Below are positions 17,253-26,250 of a stretch of 64,000 bases of DNA, piece after piece. The first letter of the stretch is position 1, and each line of letters starts with the position of its first letter. The translations under genes were made by a program, and so were the position numbers. This stretch comes from Desulfurococcaceae archaeon AG1 (lineage in GTDB: Archaea; Thermoproteota; Thermoprotei_A; Sulfolobales; AG1), in assembly GCA_003116855.1 (NCBI GenBank), contig BEWT01000015.1, positions 101,445-165,444 on the forward strand, given 5' to 3'. The notes under the pieces are model-generated. The model worked only from the letters and a program-made list of their open reading frames with translations, did no database searches and was not told the DNA's origin.

Positions 17253-17507
17253 ATGGCCGTCTGGTTTGCTCACATGAGATCCCCTCTAGGGACTAGTGTG
17301 AGGATAGGCTATGTAGCGATAATAGATGTGGGGGATAAGAAAGAACTCGAGGATCTTGCTAGAAAGCTTGGATCCTATAGACTCGAAATCCTATGCCCAG
17401 AAAACCTTGATGACCTTTATAAAGCATCAACACTAGATCCAGACGCGGTTGATACTATGAAGAGTTGCGGAGATAGATGCTGCGTTTTAGTAGCATATGC
17501 CCAGTAG
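17253..17507 (+). CDS. Small hypothetical protein, up to 84 aa
   Basis: A TATA box (CTTATAAG, 17233-17240) predicts a transcript start near 17262, so the true start may be ATG 17274 (77 aa) rather than ATG 17253. The protein has a YVAIIDVGDKKELEDLARKLG segment of alpha/beta type and a C-terminal CGDRCC cluster. Together with Cys near EILCP this gives four Cys that could bind metal or form disulfides. No family recognised. Confidence 0.5.
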   Translation: MAVWFAHMRSPLGTSVRIGYVAIIDVGDKKELEDLARKLGSYRLEILCPENLDDLYKASTLDPDAVDTMKSCGDRCCVLVAYAQ

Positions 17508-17597
17508 ATCTGTGTTCCGAGACAGCTAGACAGTCTTAGAACCATATATAGCATAGACTGTTTATTTAGGCTTAGGAACAACATCTAGGGAACAGGC

Positions 17598-19328
17598 TTG
17601 AGCAGTAATAGCACTATGAGTGGTGCGAGAGCCCTCCTAGAGATGCTTAGAGGCTATGAGGTTAGACATGTATTCGGATTACCTGGAGAGACCACGCTAG
17701 AACTATATATGGAGTGGCATAACTACCCAGAGATCAAGCATATAATGGCTAGGGATGAGAGGAACGCCTGCTACATGGCAGACGCCTATGCCAGGGCTTC
17801 TTATAAGCCTGGTATCTGTGAATCTCCAAGCCCTGGTGCGGCTCACATAGTCCCTGCTGTTGTTGAGGCCTATAGATCCTCTGTCCCAATGATAGCTATC
17901 ACGACAGATGTCCCCCTCCATCTTGAGAGGAGGAACATGCTCACATCATATGATCAGTCATCGATCTTCAGAGCGATTACCAAGGAGACTATAACGATCA
18001 CAAGGGCGAGCGAGATACCCCATATAGTGAGGAGGGCTTTTAGAATAGCAACAACGGGAAAGCCTGGACCTGTTCATCTAAGAATACCCATGGATGTTTT
18101 GGAAGAAGAGACCGTGTTCAGCGATATCTATGCTCAGAAGGAGTTCTCGAGATACCCTGGGCATAGGTTTGCCGCTAGCACCGATTCGATCAAGAAAGCC
18201 CTAGATCTCATCTTAAGCAGTGAGAACCCCCTCATAGTGTGTGGGCAGGGAGCGCTATACTCACAAGCATGGGATGAGGTTAGGGAGCTTGCAGAACTCC
18301 TCGGAATACCTGTTGCAACCACAACGATGGGTAAGGGGTGCTTCCCAGAGGATCACCCACTATCGATCGGTGTTATAGGTGCTAGGGGTGGGACGAGCTT
18401 TTCCAACAAGATCCTTAGTGAATCTGATCTCGTATTCTATATAGGAGCAGATCTCGACTCCATAGCAACCAACACATGGAGCCTCCCAAAACCTCTAGAG
18501 GGTAGAAAGATAATCCATCTAGATATAAGCGAGGCTAATGTTTCGAATAACTATCCAGAAGCCCTGAGCCTCATAGGGGATGCAAAGGCTACGTTGAGGG
18601 TTATGATAGATATGCTGGGTAGGAGGATTGTGAGAGATTATGAAGAGAGCCCTAGGATTAGGGATCTTATTGCTAGGAGGAGGAAGTACGAGGAATCTCT
18701 GAAGAAATATATGGATTACGGGGAGCTTGTAAACCCTCTAAGGCTTGTGAAGGAGCTTGAGAGAAAAATCCCAGGAGATCACTTGATAGTAGCAGACCCA
18801 GGTGTGGGAGCGATCTACATGCTAGCCTTCTACAAAGTCAAAAAAGCTGGGAGAAGTATTATAACCAACTACTCTATAGGATCTCTCGGATACGCTATAC
18901 CAGCCTCCGTGGGGGCTTATTTCGCAAGGCCTGATAGCTATATTGTGGTTCTAACGGGCGATGGAAGCTTTGGACTCAACACTGGGGAGCTTGAGACGAT
19001 AGCCAGGGTTAGGGGTAATATAAAGATCTTCCTGTTCAATAACAATAGCTATGGCTGGATAAGGGCTGAGATATTCTATAAACACGGAGCAGGGTTCTTT
19101 GCAACGGATTTCAAGCCTGTGGATTACGTTAAAATAGCTGAGGGCTTTGGGATAGAGGCTATGAGGGTAGAGAGTAACAACGAGATCGAGAGAACACTGG
19201 ATAGAGTATTTAGGAACAGAGATCCGGTCTTAGTCGAGGTCTTGGTAGAGCCTCAGGATAAGCTATGCCCACCAGTCCCAGCATGGGTTAGAAGAGCCGA
19301 GGAGCTTGGTGTGAAGTATATCTATTAG
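17598..19328 (+). CDS. Thiamine diphosphate-dependent enzyme, acetolactate synthase-like
   Basis: 576-residue ThDP enzyme of the acetolactate synthase/pyruvate oxidase/oxalyl-CoA decarboxylase superfamily. The N-terminal PYR domain has VFGLPGETT and the catalytic Glu in RDERNA (E54). The central domain follows from about residue 200. The C-terminal PP domain has the ThDP/Mg motif GDGSFGLNTGEL...FNNNSYGW. Related archaeal enzymes form acetolactate or act on other 2-keto acids. No small regulatory subunit or other branched-chain amino acid gene is nearby, so biosynthetic ALS is uncertain. The start is TTG 17598; ATG 17616 is an alternative. A TATA-like box lies at about 17559-17567. Confidence 0.85.
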   Translation: MSSNSTMSGARALLEMLRGYEVRHVFGLPGETTLELYMEWHNYPEIKHIMARDERNACYMADAYARASYKPGICESPSPGAAHIVPAVVEAYRSSVPMIAITTDVPLHLERRNMLTSYDQSSIFRAITKETITITRASEIPHIVRRAFRIATTGKPGPVHLRIPMDVLEEETVFSDIYAQKEFSRYPGHRFAASTDSIKKALDLILSSENPLIVCGQGALYSQAWDEVRELAELLGIPVATTTMGKGCFPEDHPLSIGVIGARGGTSFSNKILSESDLVFYIGADLDSIATNTWSLPKPLEGRKIIHLDISEANVSNNYPEALSLIGDAKATLRVMIDMLGRRIVRDYEESPRIRDLIARRRKYEESLKKYMDYGELVNPLRLVKELERKIPGDHLIVADPGVGAIYMLAFYKVKKAGRSIITNYSIGSLGYAIPASVGAYFARPDSYIVVLTGDGSFGLNTGELETIARVRGNIKIFLFNNNSYGWIRAEIFYKHGAGFFATDFKPVDYVKIAEGFGIEAMRVESNNEIERTLDRVFRNRDPVLVEVLVEPQDKLCPPVPAWVRRAEELGVKYIY

Positions 19329-19354
19329 AACACAGGATCTATAGGGATCGGGGA

Positions 19355-19996
19355 TTGGAGACGGAGCAGAGGGTTAAGGAAGCTATATATAGGTATCTAG
19401 CAGGTGATAAGAGCTATGAGGATCTGTTAAAGACGTTGCCAGAGATCCAAGGGGATCTATCTAGAGTAAGGCTAGCTATGGAATATATATCAAGAGGAGG
19501 GGATCCAGAGAGGATCTCAGATCTCTTGAGCTGGAGGGATTTCGAGGAGTTCGTCTCAAAAGCCATGGAGCTAAACGGCATGGATGTTGCTAGAGGGATA
19601 AGAGCCCCACCACCAAGAGGCTTCGAAATAGATGTCCTCGGAGTAGACACAATATCCAGGATAGCCCTCATGGTTGACTGCAAGCATTGGGGCAGGGTTA
19701 GGGGGATTTCGAGCGTCTCAGTCTCAATGATAGAGAGGGCTAAGAGAGCTCTCTCAAGATGCGACCTAATAGCCAGGATCCTTGAGAGCTTTAGAGAGGC
19801 TAGAGAACTCTACCTAGCTATAGTTACACTTAGAGAGACTAGCATTAGGAGCTATGGTAACGTATTCATAGTCCCTATATATAGGTTTAGGGATTTCCTG
19901 CAAAACATAAAGCTATACTCAGAAGAGCTGGGCATAGAACCCCTACCCAACCCATGCTTTCTCAGATATTCTCTAGATAGTTATCTATCAAAGTGA
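19355..19996 (+). CDS. PD-(D/E)XK nuclease-like protein (Mrr-type)
   Basis: 213 residues. An N-terminal helical part is followed by a restriction-endonuclease-like core: DFEEFVSKAMELNGMDV (Glu helix), GFEIDVLGVD with D93, then MVDCKHWG (D108-x-K110), the usual order of motifs. A metal-dependent DNA or RNA nuclease is likely. It starts with TTG 26 nt after the ThDP enzyme gene and may share its transcript, but no functional link is evident and no methyltransferase is adjacent. Confidence 0.72.
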   Translation: METEQRVKEAIYRYLAGDKSYEDLLKTLPEIQGDLSRVRLAMEYISRGGDPERISDLLSWRDFEEFVSKAMELNGMDVARGIRAPPPRGFEIDVLGVDTISRIALMVDCKHWGRVRGISSVSVSMIERAKRALSRCDLIARILESFREARELYLAIVTLRETSIRSYGNVFIVPIYRFRDFLQNIKLYSEELGIEPLPNPCFLRYSLDSYLSK

Positions 19997-20052
19997 GTTC
20001 CAAGGTTTCTAGTATGTGGAGCTAACTATTGCTGTAGGGCTGCGTTTCTAAG

Positions 20053-20074
20053 ATCTCGTAAAATATTACGAGAT
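20053..20074. repeat. Perfect 9-bp inverted repeat
   Basis: ATCTCGTAA (20053-20061) and TTACGAGAT (20066-20074) are separated by 4 nt. It lies between the 3' ends of convergent genes, in the 185-nt gap 19997-20181. It could be a bidirectional transcription-end structure or a protein site. Confidence 0.5.
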
Positions 20075-20181
20075 ATTTAATGTATACTGGCAACTCCCGA
20101 CCCTCACGGCATATTAGCAAGGACTTTAGGGACGAGCGCCCAGTAGTTGAAGGTTCCTTAAGAAGGATCCTATTTTGAGCT

Positions 20182-21375
20182 TCAGAGTAGTTTTTCCACA
20201 TAGTTAGCAAATATTTTTGAGAGTTCTTTTTTGTCGAACTTACGTGCTACGGATCTTATCTTCTCTCTATCAAACATGCCCAGGTTTTGAGCCATGCTTG
20301 CTATCCCTTCTCCTATTTCTTTTGGGTCGTTGGTGTCGAGATACACTCCCAGATTATTGCTTTTTATGAAGTACTCTATATGTGAGGGGCTTGGTCCGAA
20401 GGCTAGTATTGGTAGCCCTGCAGCTGCATACTCATATATAACTGTTCTTGTGCTGGTTATGTTCCATGGATCCTTCTGTCTAGGTCTGCCTAGCAGGGCT
20501 AAGTCGGATAGTATTAGTTCTTTCACCATCGATTCCCTCTCCAAGTATCCTGTGAATATAACATCATTCCCGAACCCTTTGCTCTTTGCAAGCTTCATGA
20601 GGCTTTCTTTTAGGGGTCCTTCCCCTATGATTTTCAATCTTATCCTCCCGCTACCAAGTATTTTTCTCGCCTCGCCAAAGCCCATGATGATCTTATCTAC
20701 CATATGGTATCTCCAGCTCAGATCGCCTAGAAACACTGCCTCGACATAGCTCTTATCCTTTCTATGTGTGATTGCTCCATATATTTTATCATAGAGCTCT
20801 ACATCAACACCGTTGTGGATAACCTCGATATTCTTAGCACCAGCTATCTTCTCGAGAGCTATTTTCTGAGCCTCTGTGACAGCGATCAAGAGATCTGCTT
20901 CAGCATAGATATCGCCTAACCCCCTATAATAGATAGACCTGGAGAATCTCCTAAACAACCCACCAGAAACATGGAGCTCTATAAGGTCGTGAACATCTAT
21001 AACAAACGGGACGCCAAGAGATCTTGAGAGCCAGTGACCGAGATAAACAGCATCAACCGGGGGGTGGGCGGAGATAACCAGAGAGGGTTTAACCTTCTCA
21101 GCATAGCTGGAGACAGCGGGCCTAAGCATATAGATATTCCTGAGGAAAGTAAGGATCCTGCCAAGAGATCCGGATCCTATGGTTGGGTAGTTTATAACAA
21201 GCTCCCCATGATCACCAATCCTGATACCACCACCAACCCTCGGAGTAACCTGGATCACGGTAACATTATGACCCCTCCTCCTAAGCTCTCCCACGAAATA
21301 ATAGTTCCTAATACCATTAGCAGTCTCAGGCGGAGGATAGAAACCAACTATATAGATTATATTCAACACAAACAC
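20182..21375 (-). CDS. Glycosyltransferase family 4
   Basis: GT-B fold transferase of 397 aa that adds a sugar from a nucleotide-sugar donor to a glycan or lipid carrier. The N-terminal domain starts with IIYIVGFYPPPETANGIRNYYFVGEL. The C-terminal donor domain has IHNGVDVELYD, KIIGEGPLKESL, VIFTGYLERESM and the terminal E-x7-E-like segment RTVIYEYAAAGLPILAFG. It precedes no other gene on this strand; the GT2 gene upstream ends 8 nt before its start, so the two form an operon in the glycan island. Confidence 0.88.
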   Translation of the reverse strand: MFVLNIIYIVGFYPPPETANGIRNYYFVGELRRRGHNVTVIQVTPRVGGGIRIGDHGELVINYPTIGSGSLGRILTFLRNIYMLRPAVSSYAEKVKPSLVISAHPPVDAVYLGHWLSRSLGVPFVIDVHDLIELHVSGGLFRRFSRSIYYRGLGDIYAEADLLIAVTEAQKIALEKIAGAKNIEVIHNGVDVELYDKIYGAITHRKDKSYVEAVFLGDLSWRYHMVDKIIMGFGEARKILGSGRIRLKIIGEGPLKESLMKLAKSKGFGNDVIFTGYLERESMVKELILSDLALLGRPRQKDPWNITSTRTVIYEYAAAGLPILAFGPSPSHIEYFIKSNNLGVYLDTNDPKEIGEGIASMAQNLGMFDREKIRSVARKFDKKELSKIFANYVEKLL

Positions 21376-21383
21376 CCAGCATA

Positions 21384-22343
21384 CTATGACTTATTCTCAC
21401 ACCATCTATACTTGCCGCTCTCCCAATACCTCTTTACAAGGCTTGGTAGCTCTCCATATTTTGACTCGTCATACCTTGGCAGCTTCTCGATCATATCCCT
21501 AATGATCCTGCATCCAATCTCCTCAAGATCCCCTGTCCCATAGATCTCCTTAGCCTTCATAGAAGCGTATTCCTCATAGGAGATCCCCTTCTTAGCCGCT
21601 TCATAGAATCCAGATTTATCACGCCACCAGAGATCTCTGATGGCGAGCCTCACAGGTTTTTTAACAAGGGCTAGATGTACCCCTAGGATCTTGTCTATAT
21701 AGACTACCTTATATAGCCATAATGGGGCGATAAGGAGTTCAAATTGAAGTCCACTGACATATACTTCCTTGTATTTCAGTCTCTTGGAATATGTATAGAG
21801 CCAGTGCTCTACTTGATAAGGTTTATCGCTGCATACGTGGTAAATATCGCCACAGAGAGCTAGCCATGGCCAGTAAATAAGGTAATGTCTCCTAGGATCC
21901 AGGCTCTCTATGAGAGCCCTAATAAAACTGACCGAATCCTCCTTCAAGACATAATCTCCATCCCAGAAAAGGATCCATCTATAGCTAGTCTCAGCCAGAA
22001 TCATATTCCTCTTGTCTGCAAGACTGCCTGGAGGGATCCAGCGGTACTTTATATTTAACCCAGCCTCGTCTCTGAGTCTCATGACAATGTTAGGGGTATT
22101 ATCGCTAGACGAGTCAAAAACTACATATTCATCAACCAGATCCTTTATAGATAACAAAGCAGGCTCAATCCATTCCTCTTCATTATATACAGCAACCATA
22201 GCCGAGATCCCCTGAGGCCTCTTCCTAGGATCTTCCCTTAATCCCGCATAGAATGCTATCGATGAGACTATATTTCTTAGAGCAAAAGTACCTCTTCTAC
22301 CCAGTATTCTTCGAATAATAACTCTATAATAACTTCTCCTCAT
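21384..22343 (-). CDS. Glycosyltransferase family 2
   Basis: GT-A fold transferase, 319 aa. Visible parts are MVAVYNEEEWIEPALLSIKD, EYVVFDSSSDNTPNI, LADKRNMILAETSYRWILFWDGDYVLKEDS (DxD-type DGD metal site). The C-terminal half lacks strong motifs. No membrane helices. It is the first gene of the two-gene minus-strand operon with the GT4 at 20182-21375. Confidence 0.85.
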   Translation of the reverse strand: MRRSYYRVIIRRILGRRGTFALRNIVSSIAFYAGLREDPRKRPQGISAMVAVYNEEEWIEPALLSIKDLVDEYVVFDSSSDNTPNIVMRLRDEAGLNIKYRWIPPGSLADKRNMILAETSYRWILFWDGDYVLKEDSVSFIRALIESLDPRRHYLIYWPWLALCGDIYHVCSDKPYQVEHWLYTYSKRLKYKEVYVSGLQFELLIAPLWLYKVVYIDKILGVHLALVKKPVRLAIRDLWWRDKSGFYEAAKKGISYEEYASMKAKEIYGTGDLEEIGCRIIRDMIEKLPRYDESKYGELPSLVKRYWESGKYRWCENKS

Positions 22344-22516
22344 TCTCCCCTAATAAGCAGTATAGTTCATGGCTTATAATCGTTAGGAGGACTGGGTTCT
22401 CCAACACTACTCACGGATTTGGCGCCGGTTATATTAATAATCATAGTGATAAGCCGCTCTAAGCCGGATAGCATGTCTCCAATATATTTCTTCTACCTCT
22501 CTAAGCTGTTGATACG

Positions 22517-23617
22517 TTATAGGCCTAGATAGAATATTGCTGCATATGCTCCTAGGAATATTGGTACGCCTATTGGGAGTGCTTTTCTAGCCCATTCTCT
22601 GAAGCTTATGTTGTTTGTATATGCTATTACTATGTTTGGGACGTTGCCGGGGATTAGGAAGCCTCCTGATATTATGAGGGATACTAGGAATGATTTTATC
22701 TGCATGATCTCCATCTCTGGTGTTACTATCGCTGCTACCAATGTAGCATTGTCAAGAGCTGCTGAGGTGCTTCCGAATAGATAGAGTGCCTGGGGGTTTA
22801 GATGGGCTATGTATCTCTCCACCACTGGATCGAATGAGTGGCCCAGGAGGACTAGTGCGAATACGAAGATATATACCTTCACAGCCCTTATGATCGCTTC
22901 TCTATACCCGCTGCCCCCATGCCCATGGGATCTTGTTTCTATAACCTCAACCTCTCTTGCGATTGTCTCTATTGATGTGAGAGCCCTCTTATAGATGATC
23001 CAGCTGGCTATCGAGCATATAACAACTATGGCTAAGACATAGTCCCATAGTAATCTCATGAGGAAGAAGAAATCAGCATGGTAAGGCTCGCCCGAGAGCT
23101 TAGCAACAGCTATGGTTGATAGAGGCTCACCAACAGGTGTTAGAGCAGCCCCAGCACCTATAGCATATGCAGGCAATACTAGGAGAGAGACCCTAGCCCT
23201 CGGGGGAAGACCTATTGTCTTGGCTATCTCAGCTATTATAACAGAAGCCACTATCGCGGAGATAAAGCTACTCCCAAGCCCTAGGAGGAAAACCAGGATC
23301 GCGTAGAGAGCTGGCAGAGAGATCCCCCGAGACCTCTTGAGAAAACCGCCTAGAGAAGCCCTGTATTTTTCAAACAAAAGCCCAGCGATCAAAACAGCCT
23401 GAAAGATCCCGAAGGGTATCTCACGAACAGTAACAGGGGTAATGAAAGCCTCTAGCAGTAGCTTAAAACCAAGAGTCCCAGCAATAGCCGAAGCAGTAAA
23501 ACCCATTACTAGGAAATAGATCTCGAGGTTCTCCTCAACCCTCCTAGATACAAGAGGCCCAATAAGCACAGCAACCAGAACAGCTATCAAAGCATAGAGA
23601 ACCAGATCCTCGGACAA
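22517..23617 (-). CDS. DUF1646 family membrane transporter (putative cation/anion transporter)
   Basis: About 10 membrane segments, 366 aa. The family pattern is clear: FLLGLGSSFISAIVASVIIAEI, AGAALTPVGEPLSTIAVAKL, STSAALDNATLVAAIVTPEM and GGFLIPGNVPNIV. Members resemble the NhaD/arsenite-permease (ion transporter) superfamily, but their substrate is not known. A His-rich loop (SHGHGGSG) lies mid-protein. It stands alone, divergent from the MFS gene at 23795. Confidence 0.82.
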   Translation of the reverse strand: MSEDLVLYALIAVLVAVLIGPLVSRRVEENLEIYFLVMGFTASAIAGTLGFKLLLEAFITPVTVREIPFGIFQAVLIAGLLFEKYRASLGGFLKRSRGISLPALYAILVFLLGLGSSFISAIVASVIIAEIAKTIGLPPRARVSLLVLPAYAIGAGAALTPVGEPLSTIAVAKLSGEPYHADFFFLMRLLWDYVLAIVVICSIASWIIYKRALTSIETIAREVEVIETRSHGHGGSGYREAIIRAVKVYIFVFALVLLGHSFDPVVERYIAHLNPQALYLFGSTSAALDNATLVAAIVTPEMEIMQIKSFLVSLIISGGFLIPGNVPNIVIAYTNNISFREWARKALPIGVPIFLGAYAAIFYLGL

Positions 23618-23721
23618 TCCAGGCCATCCGCTAGAGAGTATTGGTTGGGGCTAATAAGGCGATGAATATAGGCGAACTATACTTGCATTGCTAAACACTT
23701 TAACCAGGGTTCAACTGCTTA

Positions 23722-23738
23722 ATAATACGCAGTATTAT
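23722..23738. promoter_or_regulatory. 7-bp inverted repeat over a TATA-like sequence
   Basis: ATAATAC (23722-23728), GCA, GTATTAT (23732-23738). The left arm is part of a TATA-like stretch about 60 nt before the MFS start, in the gap shared by the divergent DUF1646 and MFS genes. It could be an autoregulatory operator for either. Confidence 0.35.
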
Positions 23739-23794
23739 GGAGAATCACGTGGGGTGTATAGGTCTCGACACACTATGGGGGTTCCCTGAAGCAT

Positions 23795-24934
23795 TTGGGC
23801 CTAGCCCTTGCATCTCTATCCTTCTTCTCAACACTCCTTCTAAGGATATATTGGGGCTCTCTGGCTCCTTATCTAATTTCTCGAGGAGTTAGTGAGGAGC
23901 TGATCGGTCTTGTGGGGAGCGCTTTCTTCGCCGGATACGTGGTCTCCCAAATTCCCGGAGGTATTCTGGGTGATAGGAAGGGTCCCGGGTTTGCTATGGG
24001 TCTTGGTCTTATATTTTCAGGTTTTTTCAACACCCTCTTCTATCTAGTGGATAGCGAGTCATGGGTGTGGGTCTCTTTAGCGGTAGGTCTTCTCTCCGGT
24101 ACTGTTTATGGGCCCTCTGTAAAGCTTGTCAAGATCCTCTTTCCCCAAAATACTGAGAGAGCTATGGGGGTCTACAGTGTTGCGTGGTCCCTCCCCTTTC
24201 TCACCGCTCCATGGCTTATCTCTGGTGTTGTGGAGAGTGGTGATCCTGGCTATGTCCATATGGTCGTTGGGATTCTATGCATCTCTGTGGGGGCGGCTGA
24301 TCTTGTTCTCTTAAGGAGGGTTGGTGCGAGGGATCCTGGTCAGGTTCTAGGCGATCTTATACCGACACTATGGCGTTATAGAGGGTCTCTCGTTCTTGTA
24401 AGCCTTGGCGGTTTCCTAACCCTATATTACAACTGGGTTATAGCCTATTGGACGCCCTACTATATTGTTCTCTCAGGTTTTAGCACTGTAGAGGCATCCC
24501 TAGCTATGAGTGTCTTCTCCATAGCAGGTTTGGTCTCAATGCCCCTGGCAGGGATCCTTGCATCGAGGCTGGGTGTTATGAGGCTCATGATCGTGGATCT
24601 AATTCTATACTCAGCATCAGGGATCCTTTTATCCCAATACCCCTCAGGATCGCTGCTCCTCCCCTTAATGACTATTCTGGGTTTTACCAGGTTTGTCACA
24701 ACGCCCCTCAACTCAACAATACTCTCGATGATCTTCCCGCGATCCGTGCTCTCAACAGCATCCTCTATAGTAAATACCTTCTGGCAGCTGAGCGGTGCAG
24801 CAGCACCGATCATAACAGCGATATTGTTAAAAGCAACGAGCCCCGGAAATGCTATGTTAGTCTCATCCCTAGCACCCCTCTTAGCAGCGATCCCATACTC
24901 ACTCTTAGCTAGAACATTACGCCCAAGATCCTAG
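23795..24934 (+). CDS. MFS transporter
   Basis: About 12 membrane segments, 379 aa. The loop 2-3 signature GGILGDRKGPGFAMGLG and the equivalent in the second half (LAGILASRLGVMRLMIVD) are visible. The pattern resembles nitrate/sialate/hexuronate-type symporters, but the substrate is not deducible. The TTG start directly opens a membrane helix; a CTG at 23786 would add three residues. It stands alone. Confidence 0.85.
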   Translation: MGLALASLSFFSTLLLRIYWGSLAPYLISRGVSEELIGLVGSAFFAGYVVSQIPGGILGDRKGPGFAMGLGLIFSGFFNTLFYLVDSESWVWVSLAVGLLSGTVYGPSVKLVKILFPQNTERAMGVYSVAWSLPFLTAPWLISGVVESGDPGYVHMVVGILCISVGAADLVLLRRVGARDPGQVLGDLIPTLWRYRGSLVLVSLGGFLTLYYNWVIAYWTPYYIVLSGFSTVEASLAMSVFSIAGLVSMPLAGILASRLGVMRLMIVDLILYSASGILLSQYPSGSLLLPLMTILGFTRFVTTPLNSTILSMIFPRSVLSTASSIVNTFWQLSGAAAPIITAILLKATSPGNAMLVSSLAPLLAAIPYSLLARTLRPRS

Positions 24935-25006
24935 CCCCGCCTCCCAAAGACTCTTCACACCGCCCATGGTTGGTTTGGAGAGCCTCTTATGAGGCTTTAC
25001 CCAGCC

Positions 25007-25498
25007 TTAAGCAATCCTGCGTCTACGGCTTCTCACAAGGAGCACAGCACCTATAGCTGTTAGGATAAGCCCGAGCACTACGGCTAGCCATGATAGACGG
25101 TGCACGCTATCAGCCGCCACGTAGAACACTAGGTCGAACGCTGACATGGCTAGAAAAGCAGTCTCGCTCAAGCTATAGATGTTCTCCATATAATGAGAAG
25201 CGTTTGGGATCAGCTTAACATGCTCCCCGAGATGCTGGATGCCGAGAGACTCGCCGTGCTCCCCTATAAGTTCTACAAGCCTATCGGTGTAGAGTGACAG
25301 GGTCTTTAGAGCCCTCATGATCTTCTCATACTCCTGTGAGTGTATAACGTTATAGAGCTTGACAACGTAGTGTTCCAGTTCCTCCTCAGGCTCCGCGACA
25401 TATCTCCACGCAATCCCTAAGATCGCGATGACTCCAAGCCCTATTAGGAGTAGGCAGAGCCCGAATCCTAAGAGAAAGCCTCCAAAGGTTGAGGCCAT
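25007..25498 (-). CDS. Membrane protein with two helices and an extracytoplasmic helical domain
   Basis: 163 residues. Hydrophobic helix at 8-32, a helical soluble domain with several His and Glu (HYVVKLYNVIHSQEYEK, GEHGESLG), a second helix at about 133-155, then RSRRRR at the end. This topology would put the domain outside and both ends inside. No family recognised. The following 328-nt gap (25499-25826) holds only the TATA box of the next operon. Confidence 0.6.
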   Translation of the reverse strand: MASTFGGFLLGFGLCLLLIGLGVIAILGIAWRYVAEPEEELEHYVVKLYNVIHSQEYEKIMRALKTLSLYTDRLVELIGEHGESLGIQHLGEHVKLIPNASHYMENIYSLSETAFLAMSAFDLVFYVAADSVHRLSWLAVVLGLILTAIGAVLLVRSRRRRIA

Positions 25499-25785
25499 AG
25501 AGGCCCCCTATAGGGTGTTTTTCAAAAAAAAACTAAAGGGCTGATTGGAGGGCTTGGAGCAAGGGTTTAGCCAGCATGGTTGCTGGATAGCATGCTGATC
25601 AGTCCTATAGGCTTGACAGGAGCCATGAACCCATAGGGGTAGAGATATATGTGATGTGAGAGTCTTAGGTATTTTCGCTGGATCGGGGTGATGGTTTCAC
25701 CCAGATCCTAGTGCTGCTTATGCTTGCCTTGATTCTGCGTTTTTAAATTAGAATTATCAAAGATCCTGGGGATCCTCGGCTATTG

Positions 25786-25795
25786 ATTTATAAGC
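25786..25795 (+). promoter_or_regulatory. TATA box of the ECF transport operon
   Basis: GATTTATAAG lies about 35 nt before GTG 25827, the start of the first gene of the operon. Nothing else was seen in the 25499-25826 gap. Confidence 0.5.
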
Positions 25796-25826
25796 TTTTA
25801 CCTAGATTTATCAGTGGTGATCATGG

Positions 25827-26111
25827 GTGGTTTATGATATCGTTTTAACAGCAATCGGTGTTATCGTTCTCCTCGCTGGGCTGGCTATGTTTGCTATGAA
25901 GAAGAGCGGGTGGATGCTAGCCGTAGCTGTAGGTGCTCTGTGGCTCCTCGCCATGGGGATCTATGCTGCTTACAGAGCCAGCGGTTTCTATGGTCCCGTG
26001 GGTCTTGCTGCTGGGAGTGCTGGTCCTCTTGTGACAACGATTATCGGCTTCCTGATCTTCTTTCTCGGTGTTGGGGCGTTTCTATATATTATGAGAAAAC
26101 GTAGGGGGTGA
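25827..26111 (+). CDS. Small membrane protein of the ECF operon, 94 aa
   Basis: Three hydrophobic segments (about residues 4-24, 30-47, 64-88) and a basic tail RKRRG. The GTG start follows the TATA box closely. It ends 2 nt before the ATG of the next frame, so it is translated with the transport genes. By position it may be an accessory of the S component (compare CbiN-like small subunits), but sequence alone does not show this. Confidence 0.65.
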   Translation: MVYDIVLTAIGVIVLLAGLAMFAMKKSGWMLAVAVGALWLLAMGIYAAYRASGFYGPVGLAAGSAGPLVTTIIGFLIFFLGVGAFLYIMRKRRG

Positions 26112-26113
26112 TC

Positions 26114-26197
26114 ATGGTGGCAGGCGTTGCTAAGGGTATCTGGGGGGTTAGTATAGTAATAGCGATCCTGTTTGTAGCCCTCTTCATATATATATAG
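26114..26197 (+). CDS. 27-aa membrane helix, probable N-terminus of the split S component
   Basis: ATG 26114 opens a frame for one membrane helix (VSIVIAILFVALFIYI) that ends in TAG at the 3' edge of an ATATATATATA tract (26186-26196). Removing one TA unit joins it in frame to AYDIVSKGIGPDKAS and on into the next feature. It is therefore read as the first helix of the S component, cut off by a 2-nt expansion. Alternatively it is a separate one-helix subunit. Confidence 0.5.
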   Translation: MVAGVAKGIWGVSIVIAILFVALFIYI

Positions 26198-26250
26198 CAT
26201 ATGATATTGTTAGCAAGGGTATAGGGCCTGATAAGGCTTCGACATGGCTT

